From Streptomyces sp. A0642 (lineage in GTDB: Bacteria; Actinomycetota; Actinomycetes; Streptomycetales; Streptomycetaceae): a stretch of 64,000 nt of DNA. The stretch spans positions 1 through 64,000 of the forward strand of contig NZ_SSBL01000015.1 in the NCBI RefSeq assembly GCF_004795105.1, in the 5' to 3' direction. Below, piece by piece: positions 1 to 9,414 of this stretch (position 1 is the stretch's first letter; the number at the start of each line of letters is the position of its first letter). Position numbers and translations under genes: made by a program. The notes under the pieces are model-generated. The model saw only the letters and a list, made by a program, of their open reading frames with translations. It was not told the DNA's origin and ran no database searches.

Positions 1-98
1 CCTGTCCGCCCCCCGGCCGGGCAGTGGCCGCCCTCGCCCAGCGTCGGGGCCGGCAGGGGCACCCCCACCCAGCGCCTCGCCCAGCACCCGCCCCCCTC

Positions 99-767
99 TC
101 ACCGGCTCCCGCGTGGCTGCCCGTACCCCTTCAGCGCTTCCCCGACCTCGCTCAGCTGCTCCGGTGTGAGCAAGGCCGGGGTGCGGCCGGGCACGGAGCT
201 GGCGGTGAGCCAGAGGCGGCACAGCCACTCCAGCTGGGCGGTGCGGTCGTACGCCTCGTCCAGGGTCGCGCCGTAGGTGACCGTCCCGTGATTGCCCAGC
301 AGGCAGCCGGTGCGGTCGCGGAGCGCCGTGAGCATGCTTTCGGCCAGTTCCTCCGTGCCGTACCGGGCGTAGCCGGCGACCCGCACGGGACCGCCCAGCA
401 TCGCGGCGGCGTAGTGGACCGACGGCACCTCGGCGACCAGCGTGGAGACGGCCGTGGCGTGCACGGCGTGGGTGTGCACGACGGCAGCCGCGTCGGTGTT
501 CCGGTAGACCGCGAGATGGAGTGGGAGTTCGCTGGTGGGGGCCAGGTCGCCGAGGACCTGATTTCCCTCCAGATCGACTCCGGTCAGGTCCTCGGGGCGG
601 AGCCGGTCGTACGGCACTCCGCTCGGGGTGACCAGGACGGTCCCGCCGATCCGCGCCGACACATTGCCCGAAGTGCCCACGACCAGTCCCTCGGAGGCCG
701 TCCTGCGGGCCGTGGTGACGACCGCGTCCCAGGCCCGTTCGATCGAATCCCGCCACTCACCGCTCAT
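99..767 (-). CDS. class II aldolase/adducin family protein (fuculose-phosphate-aldolase-like)
   Basis: A 222-aa protein of the zinc-dependent class II aldolase/adducin family, whose members cleave or epimerise sugar phosphates such as L-fuculose 1-phosphate. The family hallmarks are visible: the N-terminal GTSGNVSAR segment, a TSELPLH motif with the catalytic Glu, the zinc-binding HTHAVHATA stretch and a third His in LLGNHGTV. The start is ATG at 767 with an AAAGGAT ribosome-binding site just upstream, and the length is normal for the family. It is divergent from the phosphate transporter across a 236-bp gap. The substrate cannot be told from sequence; aldolase is likely, but a ribulose-phosphate epimerase-type activity is not excluded. 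Confidence 0.85.
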   Translation of the reverse strand: MSGEWRDSIERAWDAVVTTARRTASEGLVVGTSGNVSARIGGTVLVTPSGVPYDRLRPEDLTGVDLEGNQVLGDLAPTSELPLHLAVYRNTDAAAVVHTHAVHATAVSTLVAEVPSVHYAAAMLGGPVRVAGYARYGTEELAESMLTALRDRTGCLLGNHGTVTYGATLDEAYDRTAQLEWLCRLWLTASSVPGRTPALLTPEQLSEVGEALKGYGQPRGSR

Positions 768-934
768 ACGAAGATCCTTTCAACGGATGAGCGGACCCTC
801 GCCGCCCCTCCCCCGACGGCCCGCGCGGACCCCGGATTCCGGGCCCACACCGGCCTGTACCGGAATCCCACCGTCACCCGGCGGACGAAAAGGGCGGCGG
901 CACTCCGGTTGGGGTCACCGCAACGCCCTGCCCA

Positions 935-956
935 GTTCATCTTCCGTTCACTCAGA
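935..956 (+). promoter_or_regulatory. candidate PHO box (PhoP-binding direct repeat)
   Basis: Two adjacent 11-nt direct repeats, GTTCATCTTCC and GTTCACTCAGA, fit the Streptomyces PhoP box pattern (a GTTCA-type core repeated every 11 nt). They lie 48 nt upstream of the phosphate transporter start. From memory, the S. coelicolor orthologue pitH2 is PhoP-controlled, which supports the reading. The second unit diverges in its last four bases, so this is a candidate only. Confidence 0.5.
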
Positions 957-1003
957 TTGCCTACGGTCCACGTGCCACTGACGTCGAACGATTGCCTGGG
1001 TAA

Positions 1004-2281
<1,278 letters not shown>

Positions 2282-2305
2282 GAGCCCCGGTAAGGACAGA
2301 TCCAC

Positions 2306-2539
2306 ATGAACATCGACTGGGCAGCCCTTGGCACCGTCTTCGGCGTCTCCCTCGTCGCCACCGTCGCGCTCGTGGGCCTCTTCACCCTCGGCATCGTCGG
2401 CCTCTCCAAGCAGCCGGAACCGGCCGCGCAGGGCGGCTCCGGGGGCGGATCGCTCCTGCTGGCGCGCACCGGCGCGTACGTCTGCTTCGGCCTGTGCGCC
2501 GCGGCCGTGGCGTACGGCATCTATCTGATCGTCGCCTGA
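2306..2539 (+). CDS. small two-helix membrane protein downstream of pit
   Basis: A 77-aa protein starting at ATG 2306 after an AAGGA ribosome-binding site. It has two predicted transmembrane helices (residues ~7-32 and ~53-75) joined by a Gly/Ser-rich loop. It has no enzymatic motif. The gene lies 24 nt after the phosphate transporter and just before a strong terminator, so it is almost certainly the last gene of that operon. I recall small proteins in this position next to Streptomyces pit genes, but no function is known to me. Confidence 0.8.
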   Translation: MNIDWAALGTVFGVSLVATVALVGLFTLGIVGLSKQPEPAAQGGSGGGSLLLARTGAYVCFGLCAAAVAYGIYLIVA

Positions 2540-2558
2540 GCCCCACCCGACCCACCCG

Positions 2559-2597
2559 CATCGGGCCGGACGCACCTCGTGTGCGTCCGGCCCGATG
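2559..2597 (+). terminator. rho-independent-type hairpin after the pit operon
   Basis: A perfect 17-bp stem with a 5-nt loop (2559-2575 pairs with 2581-2597) begins 20 nt after the stop codon of the 77-aa gene. There is no U-tract, as is usual for Streptomyces terminators. It separates the pit operon from the cobalamin riboswitch. Confidence 0.85.
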
Positions 2598-2639
2598 TGC
2601 GTCTCAGCACACTGCGCCGCCGCAGGTCAACGGCGAGTT

Positions 2640-2835
2640 GACGGGTGTTCGCGGGGCGTGGTGGACTGCCGGAGCCATTACGGCGACAGCAGAGGAAGCC
2701 GGTGCGAATCCGGCGCGGTCCCGCCACTGTCACCGGGGAGCAGTCCCCCACCACGGAAGTCACGGTCCACGCAAGCGGACTGGAAGGCCGGGGGAACTGC
2801 GGATCCGGAAGCCAGGAGACTCTCGTCGCCGTCAC
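2640..2835 (+). promoter_or_regulatory. cobalamin (AdoCbl) riboswitch
   Basis: The conserved cobalamin riboswitch core is clear. It includes a GCC-GGAGCC segment near 2668-2677, the GGTGCGAATCCGGCGCGGTC core at 2701-2720 followed by CCGCCACTGT, and a B12-box-like GAAGCCAGGAGAC at 2808-2820. It lies upstream of cbiB, the first gene of the cobalamin operon, and is expected to lower expression when adenosylcobalamin is abundant. No intrinsic terminator is obvious between the B12 box and the GTG start at 2957, so control of translation initiation is more likely. The outer boundaries are approximate. Confidence 0.93.
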
Positions 2836-2956
2836 GTCGAACCAGGGCGCGGACCCTGAGTGAGGACATATCGCCATGCCCGGCTGCCGTGCGTCCGTCC
2901 CTGTGCCACTCCGAACAGGTCCCCAGACCCTCCGAGGCGCAACGGCCGGCTGAACC

Positions 2957-4045
2957 GTGCGTGCCGATCGCATCTTCGCGTACGGCGCCACGGCCGGTCT
3001 GATCGGCGATCTGCTGCTCGGTGATCCCCGCCGGGGGCACCCGGTCGCCGCCTTCGGGCGGGCCGCGGCAGGCGTCGAACGCCGTCTGTGGCGCGACCAC
3101 CGCGGGTGGGGCGCGCTGCACACCCTGATCTGCGCCGGAGGCGCCGCCGGGGGCGCCGCCCTGGCCGCCCGTGCGCTGCGCCGCCACCCCGCCGCGTCCG
3201 TCGTCCTGACCGCCGCCGCCACCTGGACCGTCGTCGGCGGTACGTCGCTGGGCCGCGAGGCCCGGTCCATCGGTGACGCCCTGGCAGCCGGGGACCTCGG
3301 ACTGGCCCGTGCGCGGCTGCCGCGTCTGTGCGGCCGCGACCCGCAGTACCTGGACGGCCCGCAGATCGCCCGGGCCGTCGTGGAGTCCGTCGCCGAGAAC
3401 ACCTCGGACGCCGTGGTCGGCGCCCTGGTGTGGGGCGCGCTGGGCGGGGTTCCCGGACTCGTCGGGTTCCGCGCGGCGAACACGCTCGACGCGATGGTCG
3501 GTCACAAGTCGCCCCGCTACCGGCGTTACGGCTGGGCCTCGGCCCGCCTCGACGACCTCGCGGGCTGGCCGGGCGCCCGGCTGACGGCCCTGCTCGCCGT
3601 GACCGCCGGGGGGCGGCCACGGGGAGCGGTCCGGGCCTGGCGGGCGGACGCGGCCAAGCACCCGAGCCCCAACGCGGGCCCGGTGGAGGCCTCGTTCGCG
3701 GGGGCGCTCGGGGTGCGGCTCGGCGGGACGCTCTCGTACGGCGGCCGGGTCGAACACCGTCCCGTCCTCAACGGCGGGACGGGACGGGCCGTGGAGCCCG
3801 CGGACATCGAGCGGGCCGTGCGGCTGTCGCGCCGGGTGAGCGCACTGGCCCTCGGCGTGAGCGTGGCGGCCCGCCTGGGCGCAGGGCTCGCGGCACGGCG
3901 GATCGCGGGGAGCCGCACCCAGGGCGCCCCCGCCGCACGGCCGCGCACCGCGGGCACCCGTACCGCGGGCACCCGTACCGCGGGCACCCGTACCGCGGGC
4001 ACCCGTACCGCGGCACCTCGACTCTCAGGACGGAGATTGATATGA
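2957..4045 (+). CDS. cbiB: adenosylcobinamide-phosphate synthase CbiB/CobD
   Basis: A 362-aa integral membrane protein that joins the aminopropanol arm to adenosylcobyric acid, giving adenosylcobinamide (phosphate). Family motifs visible are LLGDPRRGHPVAAFGR near residue 20, ESVAENTSDAVVGAL near 145 and FRAANTLDAMVGHKSPRYR near 172. GTG 2957 follows the riboswitch and gives the family N terminus. The last ~45 residues are an extra tail rich in Gly-Thr-Arg-Thr-Ala repeats encoded by a 15-bp tandem repeat, not part of the conserved enzyme. The stop codon overlaps the cobQ start by 4 nt (ATGA), indicating translational coupling. Confidence 0.93.
   Translation: MRADRIFAYGATAGLIGDLLLGDPRRGHPVAAFGRAAAGVERRLWRDHRGWGALHTLICAGGAAGGAALAARALRRHPAASVVLTAAATWTVVGGTSLGREARSIGDALAAGDLGLARARLPRLCGRDPQYLDGPQIARAVVESVAENTSDAVVGALVWGALGGVPGLVGFRAANTLDAMVGHKSPRYRRYGWASARLDDLAGWPGARLTALLAVTAGGRPRGAVRAWRADAAKHPSPNAGPVEASFAGALGVRLGGTLSYGGRVEHRPVLNGGTGRAVEPADIERAVRLSRRVSALALGVSVAARLGAGLAARRIAGSRTQGAPAARPRTAGTRTAGTRTAGTRTAGTRTAAPRLSGRRLI
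3949..4015 (+). repeat. 15-bp tandem repeat inside the 3' end of cbiB
   Basis: The unit CCGCGGGCACCCGTA is repeated about four times in phase with the reading frame, each unit encoding a five-residue Thr-Ala-Gly-Thr-Arg block. The identity of the copies suggests recent slippage expansion, so copy number probably varies between strains. Confidence 0.9.
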
Positions 4046-5583
4046 GCGGCGGGCTGCTGGTCGCCGGGACCACCTCCGACGCGGGCAAGAGCGTCGTCAC
4101 GGCGGGCATCTGCCGCTGGCTGGTGCGCCGCGGCGTGAAGGTCGCGCCGTTCAAGGCGCAGAACATGTCGCTCAACTCCTTCGTCACCCGCGAGGGCGCC
4201 GAGATCGGCCGCGCCCAGGCCATGCAGGCCCAGGCCGCCCGGGTGGAGCCGACCGCCCTGATGAACCCGGTGCTGCTCAAGCCCGGCAGCGACCGCTCCA
4301 GCCAGGTCGTCCTGATGGGGCGTCCGGTCGGCGAGATGAGTGCCCGCGGCTACCACGGCGGCCGTCAGGAGTCGCTCCTGTCCACGGTCGTGGACTGCCT
4401 GGAGCAACTCCGGGGCACGTATGACGCGGTGATCTGCGAAGGGGCGGGCAGTCCGGCCGAGATCAATCTGCGGCGCACGGACATCGTGAACATGGGCATC
4501 GCGCGGGCGGCACGCTTCCCGGTGGTGGTCGTCGGCGACATCGACCGCGGCGGGGTCTTCGCCTCGTTCTTCGGCACGACGGCGCTGCTCTCGGCCGAGG
4601 ACCAGTCGCTGATCGCCGGCTATCTGGTCAACAAGTTCCGCGGCGACGTCTCGCTGCTGGAGCCCGGCCTGGACATGCTCCGCGAGCTGACGGGCCGTCC
4701 GACCTACGGGGTGCTGCCCTTCGCGCACGGCCTGGGCATCGACGAGGAGGACGGACTGCGGGTCTCGCTGCGCGGCACCGTCCGCGAATCGGCCGTCGCG
4801 CCGCCGCACGGCGAGGACATCCTGCGCGTCGCCGTGTGCGCCGTGCCGCTGATGTCCAACTTCACCGATGTGGACGCGCTCGCCGCCGAACCGGGCGTCG
4901 TCGTCCGCTTCGTGGACCGCGCCGAGGAGCTGGCCGACGCCGACCTCGTCATCGTGCCGGGCACCCGCGGCACCGTGAAGGCGCTCGCCTGGCTGCGCGA
5001 GCGCGGGCTCGCCGACGCGCTGCTGCGGCGCGCCGCCGAGGGCCGCCCGGTCCTCGGCATCTGCGGCGGCTACCAGATCCTCGGCGAACACATCGAGGAC
5101 GACGTGGAGTCGCGCGCCGGGCAGGTCGACGGGCTCGGGCTGCTGCCCGTACGCATCCGGTTCGACCGCGAGAAGACCCTCGCCCGGCCGGTCGGCGAGG
5201 CACTCGGCGCCCCGGTCGAGGGGTACGAGATCCACCACGGCGTCGCGGACGTGCGGGGCGGCGAACCGTTTCTCACCGACGGGCGGGGACACCGCCTCGA
5301 CGGCTGCCGGGCCGGCGCCGTGTGGGGCACCCACTGGCACGGCTCGCTGGAGAGCGACGCCTTCCGCCGCCGCTTCCTGACCGAGATCGCCCGGGCCGCC
5401 GGCCGCCGCTTCGAGCCCGCGCCCGACACCTGCTTCGCCGCGCTGCGGGAGGAACAGCTCGACCGCCTCGGCGACCTGATCGAAGAACACGCGGACACCG
5501 ATGCGCTGTGGCGACTCATCGAGTCGGGCGCACCGGCAGGACTTCCCTTCATCGCCCCCGGAGCACCTGGAGCACGCGCATGA
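4042..5583 (+). CDS. cobQ: adenosylcobyric acid synthase CobQ/CbiP
   Basis: A 513-aa glutamine-dependent amidotransferase that amidates the b, d, e and g carboxylates of adenosylcobyrinate a,c-diamide. The N-terminal dethiobiotin-synthase-like ATPase domain carries the P-loop GTTSDAGKSVV at residues ~7-17. The C-terminal class I glutaminase-like domain carries the nucleophile Cys at ~341 in LGICGGYQ, and the C-terminal WGTHWHG histidine motif is present. ATG 4042 was chosen because it overlaps the cbiB stop and gives the normal N terminus; the much longer open frame upstream is a shadow of cbiB. Its stop overlaps the cobN start (ATGA). Confidence 0.96.
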   Translation: MSGGLLVAGTTSDAGKSVVTAGICRWLVRRGVKVAPFKAQNMSLNSFVTREGAEIGRAQAMQAQAARVEPTALMNPVLLKPGSDRSSQVVLMGRPVGEMSARGYHGGRQESLLSTVVDCLEQLRGTYDAVICEGAGSPAEINLRRTDIVNMGIARAARFPVVVVGDIDRGGVFASFFGTTALLSAEDQSLIAGYLVNKFRGDVSLLEPGLDMLRELTGRPTYGVLPFAHGLGIDEEDGLRVSLRGTVRESAVAPPHGEDILRVAVCAVPLMSNFTDVDALAAEPGVVVRFVDRAEELADADLVIVPGTRGTVKALAWLRERGLADALLRRAAEGRPVLGICGGYQILGEHIEDDVESRAGQVDGLGLLPVRIRFDREKTLARPVGEALGAPVEGYEIHHGVADVRGGEPFLTDGRGHRLDGCRAGAVWGTHWHGSLESDAFRRRFLTEIARAAGRRFEPAPDTCFAALREEQLDRLGDLIEEHADTDALWRLIESGAPAGLPFIAPGAPGARA

Positions 5584-8500
5584 ACGCCCCACTCGACGCC
5601 CCGCTGAGCACCGTGCTGTTGCTGTCGACGGCCGACACGGACCTCCTCGCCGCCCGCGCCTCGGGCGCCCCCTACCGGATCGGCAACCCGACCCGTATCG
5701 ACGTCCGGGACGAGCTGCCCGCGCTGATCGCGGGCTCCACCGTCGCCGTCGTCCGCCTCCTGGGCGGCAAACGCGCCTGGGAGGACGGCCTCGCGGCCCT
5801 GAAGGCCTCCGGCATCCCGACCGTGCTGCTCGGCGGCGAGTCGGTGCCGGACGCGGAGCTGATGGCCGAGTCGTCCGTGCCGGCCGGCGTCGTGGCCGAG
5901 GCGCTGCGCTACCTGGTGGAGGGCGGCCCCGGGAATCTGGTCGAACTCGCCCGCTTCCTCTCCGACACCGTCCTGCTGACCGGGCACGGCTTCGCCGAAC
6001 CGCAGAAGATGCCCGAGTGGGGACTGCACGGCAGCCGTACGTTCACCGAGGGGCGTCCGACCGTCGGCGTGCTCTTCTACCGGGCGCACCACCTCTCCGG
6101 CAACACCTCGTTCGTCGACGTGCTGTGCGACGCCGTCGAGGCGCGCGGCGCCAACGCCCTCCCGGTGTACTGCGGTTCGCTGCGCGGGGCGGACCCCGGG
6201 CTGTACGAGCTCCTCGGCCGGGCCGACGCCCTGGTCGCCACGGTGCTCGCGGCCGGCGGCACCCGCGCGTCGGACGCCTCCGCCGGGGGCGACGACGAGG
6301 CGTGGGACATCGGCGCGCTCGCCGACCTGAACGTGCCGGTGCTCCAGGGGCTCTGCCTCACCTCCTCGCGGGCCTCCTGGGAGGCGTCGGACGCGGCCCT
6401 GACACCCATGGACGCGGCGATGCAGGTCGCCATCCCCGAGTTCGACGGCCGGCTCATCACCGTGCCGTTCTCGTTCAAGGAGCAGGGCCCGGACGAGGTG
6501 CCCGTGTACCGCGCCGACCCCGAGCGGGCCGCACGCGTCGCCGGGATCGCCGTGCGCCACGCCGTCCTCAAGCACAAGCCCAACGCGGAGAAGAAGCTCG
6601 CCCTCGTCTTCACCGCCTACCCCACCAAGCACTCCCGCGTCGGCAACGCGGTCGGCCTGGACACGCCCGCCTCCGCCGTCCGCGTCCTGGACGCCCTGCG
6701 CGACGCCGGTTACGGGGTCGACGGTCACCCGGACAACGGCGACGAACTCATCCACCGCCTCATCAACGCCGGTGGCCACGACGTGGAGTGGCTGACCGAG
6801 GAGCAGCTCGCGGCGGCCCCCGCCCGGGTCCCGCTGGCCGACTACCGGGCCTGGTTCGCGACCCTGGAGCCGGGACTGCGCGACTCGATGCTGGAGCACT
6901 GGGGCGAGCCGCCGGGCTCCCTCTACGTGGACGGGGAGGACATCGTCCTCGCCTCGCTCCAGTTCGGGAACGTGGTGGTGCTGATCCAGCCGCCGCGCGG
7001 CTTCGGCGAGAACCCGATCGCGATCTACCACGACCCGGACATGCCGCCCTCGCACCACTACCTGGCGACGTACCGCTGGCTGGAGAACTCCTTCGGGGCG
7101 GACGCGGTCGTCCACATGGGCAAGCACGGCACGATGGAGTGGCTGCCCGGCAAGGGCCTCGGGCTGTCCGCCGGCTGCGGCCCGGACGCGGTGCTCGGCG
7201 AGCTGCCGCTGATCTACCCGTTCATCGTCAACGACCCGGGCGAGGGCACCCAGGCCAAGCGCCGGGGGCACGCCACGGTGGTGGACCACCTGGTGCCGCC
7301 GATGGCGCGCGCCGACACGTACGGGGATCTGGCGAAGCTGGAGCAGCTGCTCGACGAGTACGCGCTGGTCAGCGATCTCGACCCGACGAAGGCACCCGCC
7401 GTGCGGGCGCAGATCTGGACGCTGGTCAAGGCCGCCGAGCTCCACCACGACCTGCATGTCGACGAGCAGCCGGGCGACGACGCCTTCGACTCGTTCGTCA
7501 TGCACATCGACGGGTACCTCTGCGAGATCAAGGACGTCCAGATCCGCGACGGTCTCCACATCCTGGGCGGTGGCCCGGCCGACGAGGCCCGGGTCAACCT
7601 GGTGCTGGCCGTGCTGCGCGCCTCGCAGGTGTGGGGCGGTACGGCGAACGCCCTGCCCGGACTGCGGGCGGCGCTCGCCGGGCACTTCGGGCTCAGCGAG
7701 AAGGAGTTGCTGGGCGAGCCGGGCGCCGCCGTGAAGGTGCCGGCCGAGCTGAGTGAGCTGGTGGACGGCCCGGCCAGGACGGGCGCGGACGCCATCGACC
7801 TGCTGGAGCAGTTGTGCCGCCGCCTCGCGGAGGGCATGGAGGCGCGCGGCTGGGAGCTCACGGCGGTGGCCGGTCTGGTGCGGGAGGTGCTGGGCTCCGA
7901 ACTCCCGGACGCGGTCGCCGTCCTCGGATTCGCCTGCGAGGAGGTCGTGCCCCGGCTCGCCCGGACGACCGACGAGATCGACCACATCCTCCTCGCCCTG
8001 GACGGCGGCTTCGTCCCGGCGGGCCCCTCGGGTTCGCCGACGCGCGGGCTCGTCAACGTGCTGCCGACCGGCCGCAACTTCTACTCGGTGGACCCGAAGG
8101 CGATCCCGTCCCGGCTGTCGTGGGAGGTCGGCCAGTCGCTCGCGGACTCGCTGATCGCCCGGTACCTCGCCGACACGGGCGCCTACCCGAAGTCGGTCGG
8201 CCTGACCGTGTGGGGCACGTCCGCCATGCGCACCCAGGGCGACGACATCGCGGAGATCCTGGCGCTGCTCGGCTGCCGCCCGGTGTGGGACGAGGCCTCG
8301 CGCCGGGTCACCGGCTTCGAGGTGGTGCCGGTGAGCGAGCTGGGCCGGCCGCGCATCGACGTGACGGTCCGCATCTCGGGCTTCTTCCGGGACGCGTTCC
8401 CGCATGTGGTGGGCCTGATCGACGACGCGGTGCGCGCGGTGGCGGAACTGGACGAGCCGGCCGACGCCAACTACGTACGGGCGCACGCCGACGAGGACAC

Positions 8501-9254
8501 CGCGGAGCACGGTGACCGGCGCCGGGCCACGGCACGCATCTTCGGCTCGAAGCCGGGGGCGTACGGGGCGGGGCTGCTGCCGCTGATCGACGCGCGCAAC
8601 TGGCGCTCGGACGCGGACCTGGCCGAGGTGTACGCGGTCTGGGGCGGTTACGCGTACGGGCGCGGGCTGGAGGGGCGGGCGGCGCGCGGGGACATGGAGA
8701 CGGCGTTCCGGCGGATCGCGGTGGCGGCGAAGAACGTGGACACGCGGGAGCACGACCTGGTCGACGCGGATGACTACTTCCAGTACCACGGCGGGATGGT
8801 CGCCATGGTGCGGCATCTGACGGGTGAGTCGCCCGAGGCCTATGTGGGCGACTCGGCGACGCCGGATCAGGTGAAGACGCGGACGCTGGGCGAGGAGACC
8901 CACCGGGTCTTCCGCGCGCGGGTCGTGAACCCGCGCTGGATGGCGGCCATGCGGCGGCACGGGTACAAGGGCGCCTTCGAGATGGCGGCGACCGTGGACT
9001 ACCTGTTCGGGTACGACGCGACGGCGGGGGTGGTCGACGACTGGATGTACGAGAAGTTGTCGGCCGAGTACGTCTTCGATCCGGAGAACCGGGAGTTCAT
9101 GCAGAGGTCCAACCCCTGGGCGCTGCGCGGGATCTCGGAGCGGCTGCTGGAGGCGGCGGAGCGGGGGCTGTGGGCGGAGCCGGACGCGGAGACGCTGGAG
9201 CGGTTGCGGGCCACGTACCTGGAGCTCGAAGGGGATCTGGAGGGGGACGCGTGA
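5580..9254 (+). CDS. cobN: cobaltochelatase subunit CobN
   Basis: A 1224-aa protein matching the large CobN/BchH-type subunit, which binds hydrogenobyrinic acid a,c-diamide and receives cobalt with ATP hydrolysis by partner AAA+ subunits. Family features include the conserved HMGKHGTMEWLPGKG segment near residue 515 and the long C-terminal region with WGTSAMRTQGDDIAEILALL. ATG 5580 overlaps the cobQ stop by 4 nt. The next gene encodes a ChlI/ChlD-type fusion that is the probable ATPase partner. Its presence implies cobalt insertion after the corrin ring is formed, the late (aerobic) route. Confidence 0.96.
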   Translation: MNAPLDAPLSTVLLLSTADTDLLAARASGAPYRIGNPTRIDVRDELPALIAGSTVAVVRLLGGKRAWEDGLAALKASGIPTVLLGGESVPDAELMAESSVPAGVVAEALRYLVEGGPGNLVELARFLSDTVLLTGHGFAEPQKMPEWGLHGSRTFTEGRPTVGVLFYRAHHLSGNTSFVDVLCDAVEARGANALPVYCGSLRGADPGLYELLGRADALVATVLAAGGTRASDASAGGDDEAWDIGALADLNVPVLQGLCLTSSRASWEASDAALTPMDAAMQVAIPEFDGRLITVPFSFKEQGPDEVPVYRADPERAARVAGIAVRHAVLKHKPNAEKKLALVFTAYPTKHSRVGNAVGLDTPASAVRVLDALRDAGYGVDGHPDNGDELIHRLINAGGHDVEWLTEEQLAAAPARVPLADYRAWFATLEPGLRDSMLEHWGEPPGSLYVDGEDIVLASLQFGNVVVLIQPPRGFGENPIAIYHDPDMPPSHHYLATYRWLENSFGADAVVHMGKHGTMEWLPGKGLGLSAGCGPDAVLGELPLIYPFIVNDPGEGTQAKRRGHATVVDHLVPPMARADTYGDLAKLEQLLDEYALVSDLDPTKAPAVRAQIWTLVKAAELHHDLHVDEQPGDDAFDSFVMHIDGYLCEIKDVQIRDGLHILGGGPADEARVNLVLAVLRASQVWGGTANALPGLRAALAGHFGLSEKELLGEPGAAVKVPAELSELVDGPARTGADAIDLLEQLCRRLAEGMEARGWELTAVAGLVREVLGSELPDAVAVLGFACEEVVPRLARTTDEIDHILLALDGGFVPAGPSGSPTRGLVNVLPTGRNFYSVDPKAIPSRLSWEVGQSLADSLIARYLADTGAYPKSVGLTVWGTSAMRTQGDDIAEILALLGCRPVWDEASRRVTGFEVVPVSELGRPRIDVTVRISGFFRDAFPHVVGLIDDAVRAVAELDEPADANYVRAHADEDTAEHGDRRRATARIFGSKPGAYGAGLLPLIDARNWRSDADLAEVYAVWGGYAYGRGLEGRAARGDMETAFRRIAVAAKNVDTREHDLVDADDYFQYHGGMVAMVRHLTGESPEAYVGDSATPDQVKTRTLGEETHRVFRARVVNPRWMAAMRRHGYKGAFEMAATVDYLFGYDATAGVVDDWMYEKLSAEYVFDPENREFMQRSNPWALRGISERLLEAAERGLWAEPDAETLERLRATYLELEGDLEGDA

Positions 9255-9300
9255 GCGGGCGTCGCGGGGCGCCCGCGGCGGGCCTCCTCCCGTGTCCGGC

Positions 9301-9383
9301 CCCTTCCCGTGACCGAGGGCTCCGCCCCCGGACCCCCGCTCCCCGGACTCCCCCGGACCCCGTCCGGGGGGACCCCCGGAGGC
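9301..9383. repeat. GC-rich extragenic repeat between cobN and the chelatase gene
   Basis: The 160-nt gap holds a C/G-rich block of the type GAGGGCTCCGCCCCCGGACC, followed by an inverted repeat (GGACCCCGTCC flanked by C and G runs near 9354-9376). I recall very similar sequences recurring in intergenic gaps of many Streptomyces chromosomes. A related 44-nt stretch occurs inside cobB at 12835-12878. It may form an RNA hairpin within the operon. Confidence 0.6.
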
Positions 9384-9414
9384 TGACATCGAACCGCTCC
9401 CCCAAGGAGGTCCT

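Noticed and set aside
1..98. a gene at the left edge
   Set aside because: The 98 bases after the aldolase stop are C/G-rich, and neither strand shows a supported start, stop or motif.
5070..9389. 1439-aa minus-strand open frame opposite cobN
   Set aside because: It is antisense to cobN, rich in Arg/Gly/Val/His, and lacks family motifs and a ribosome-binding site.
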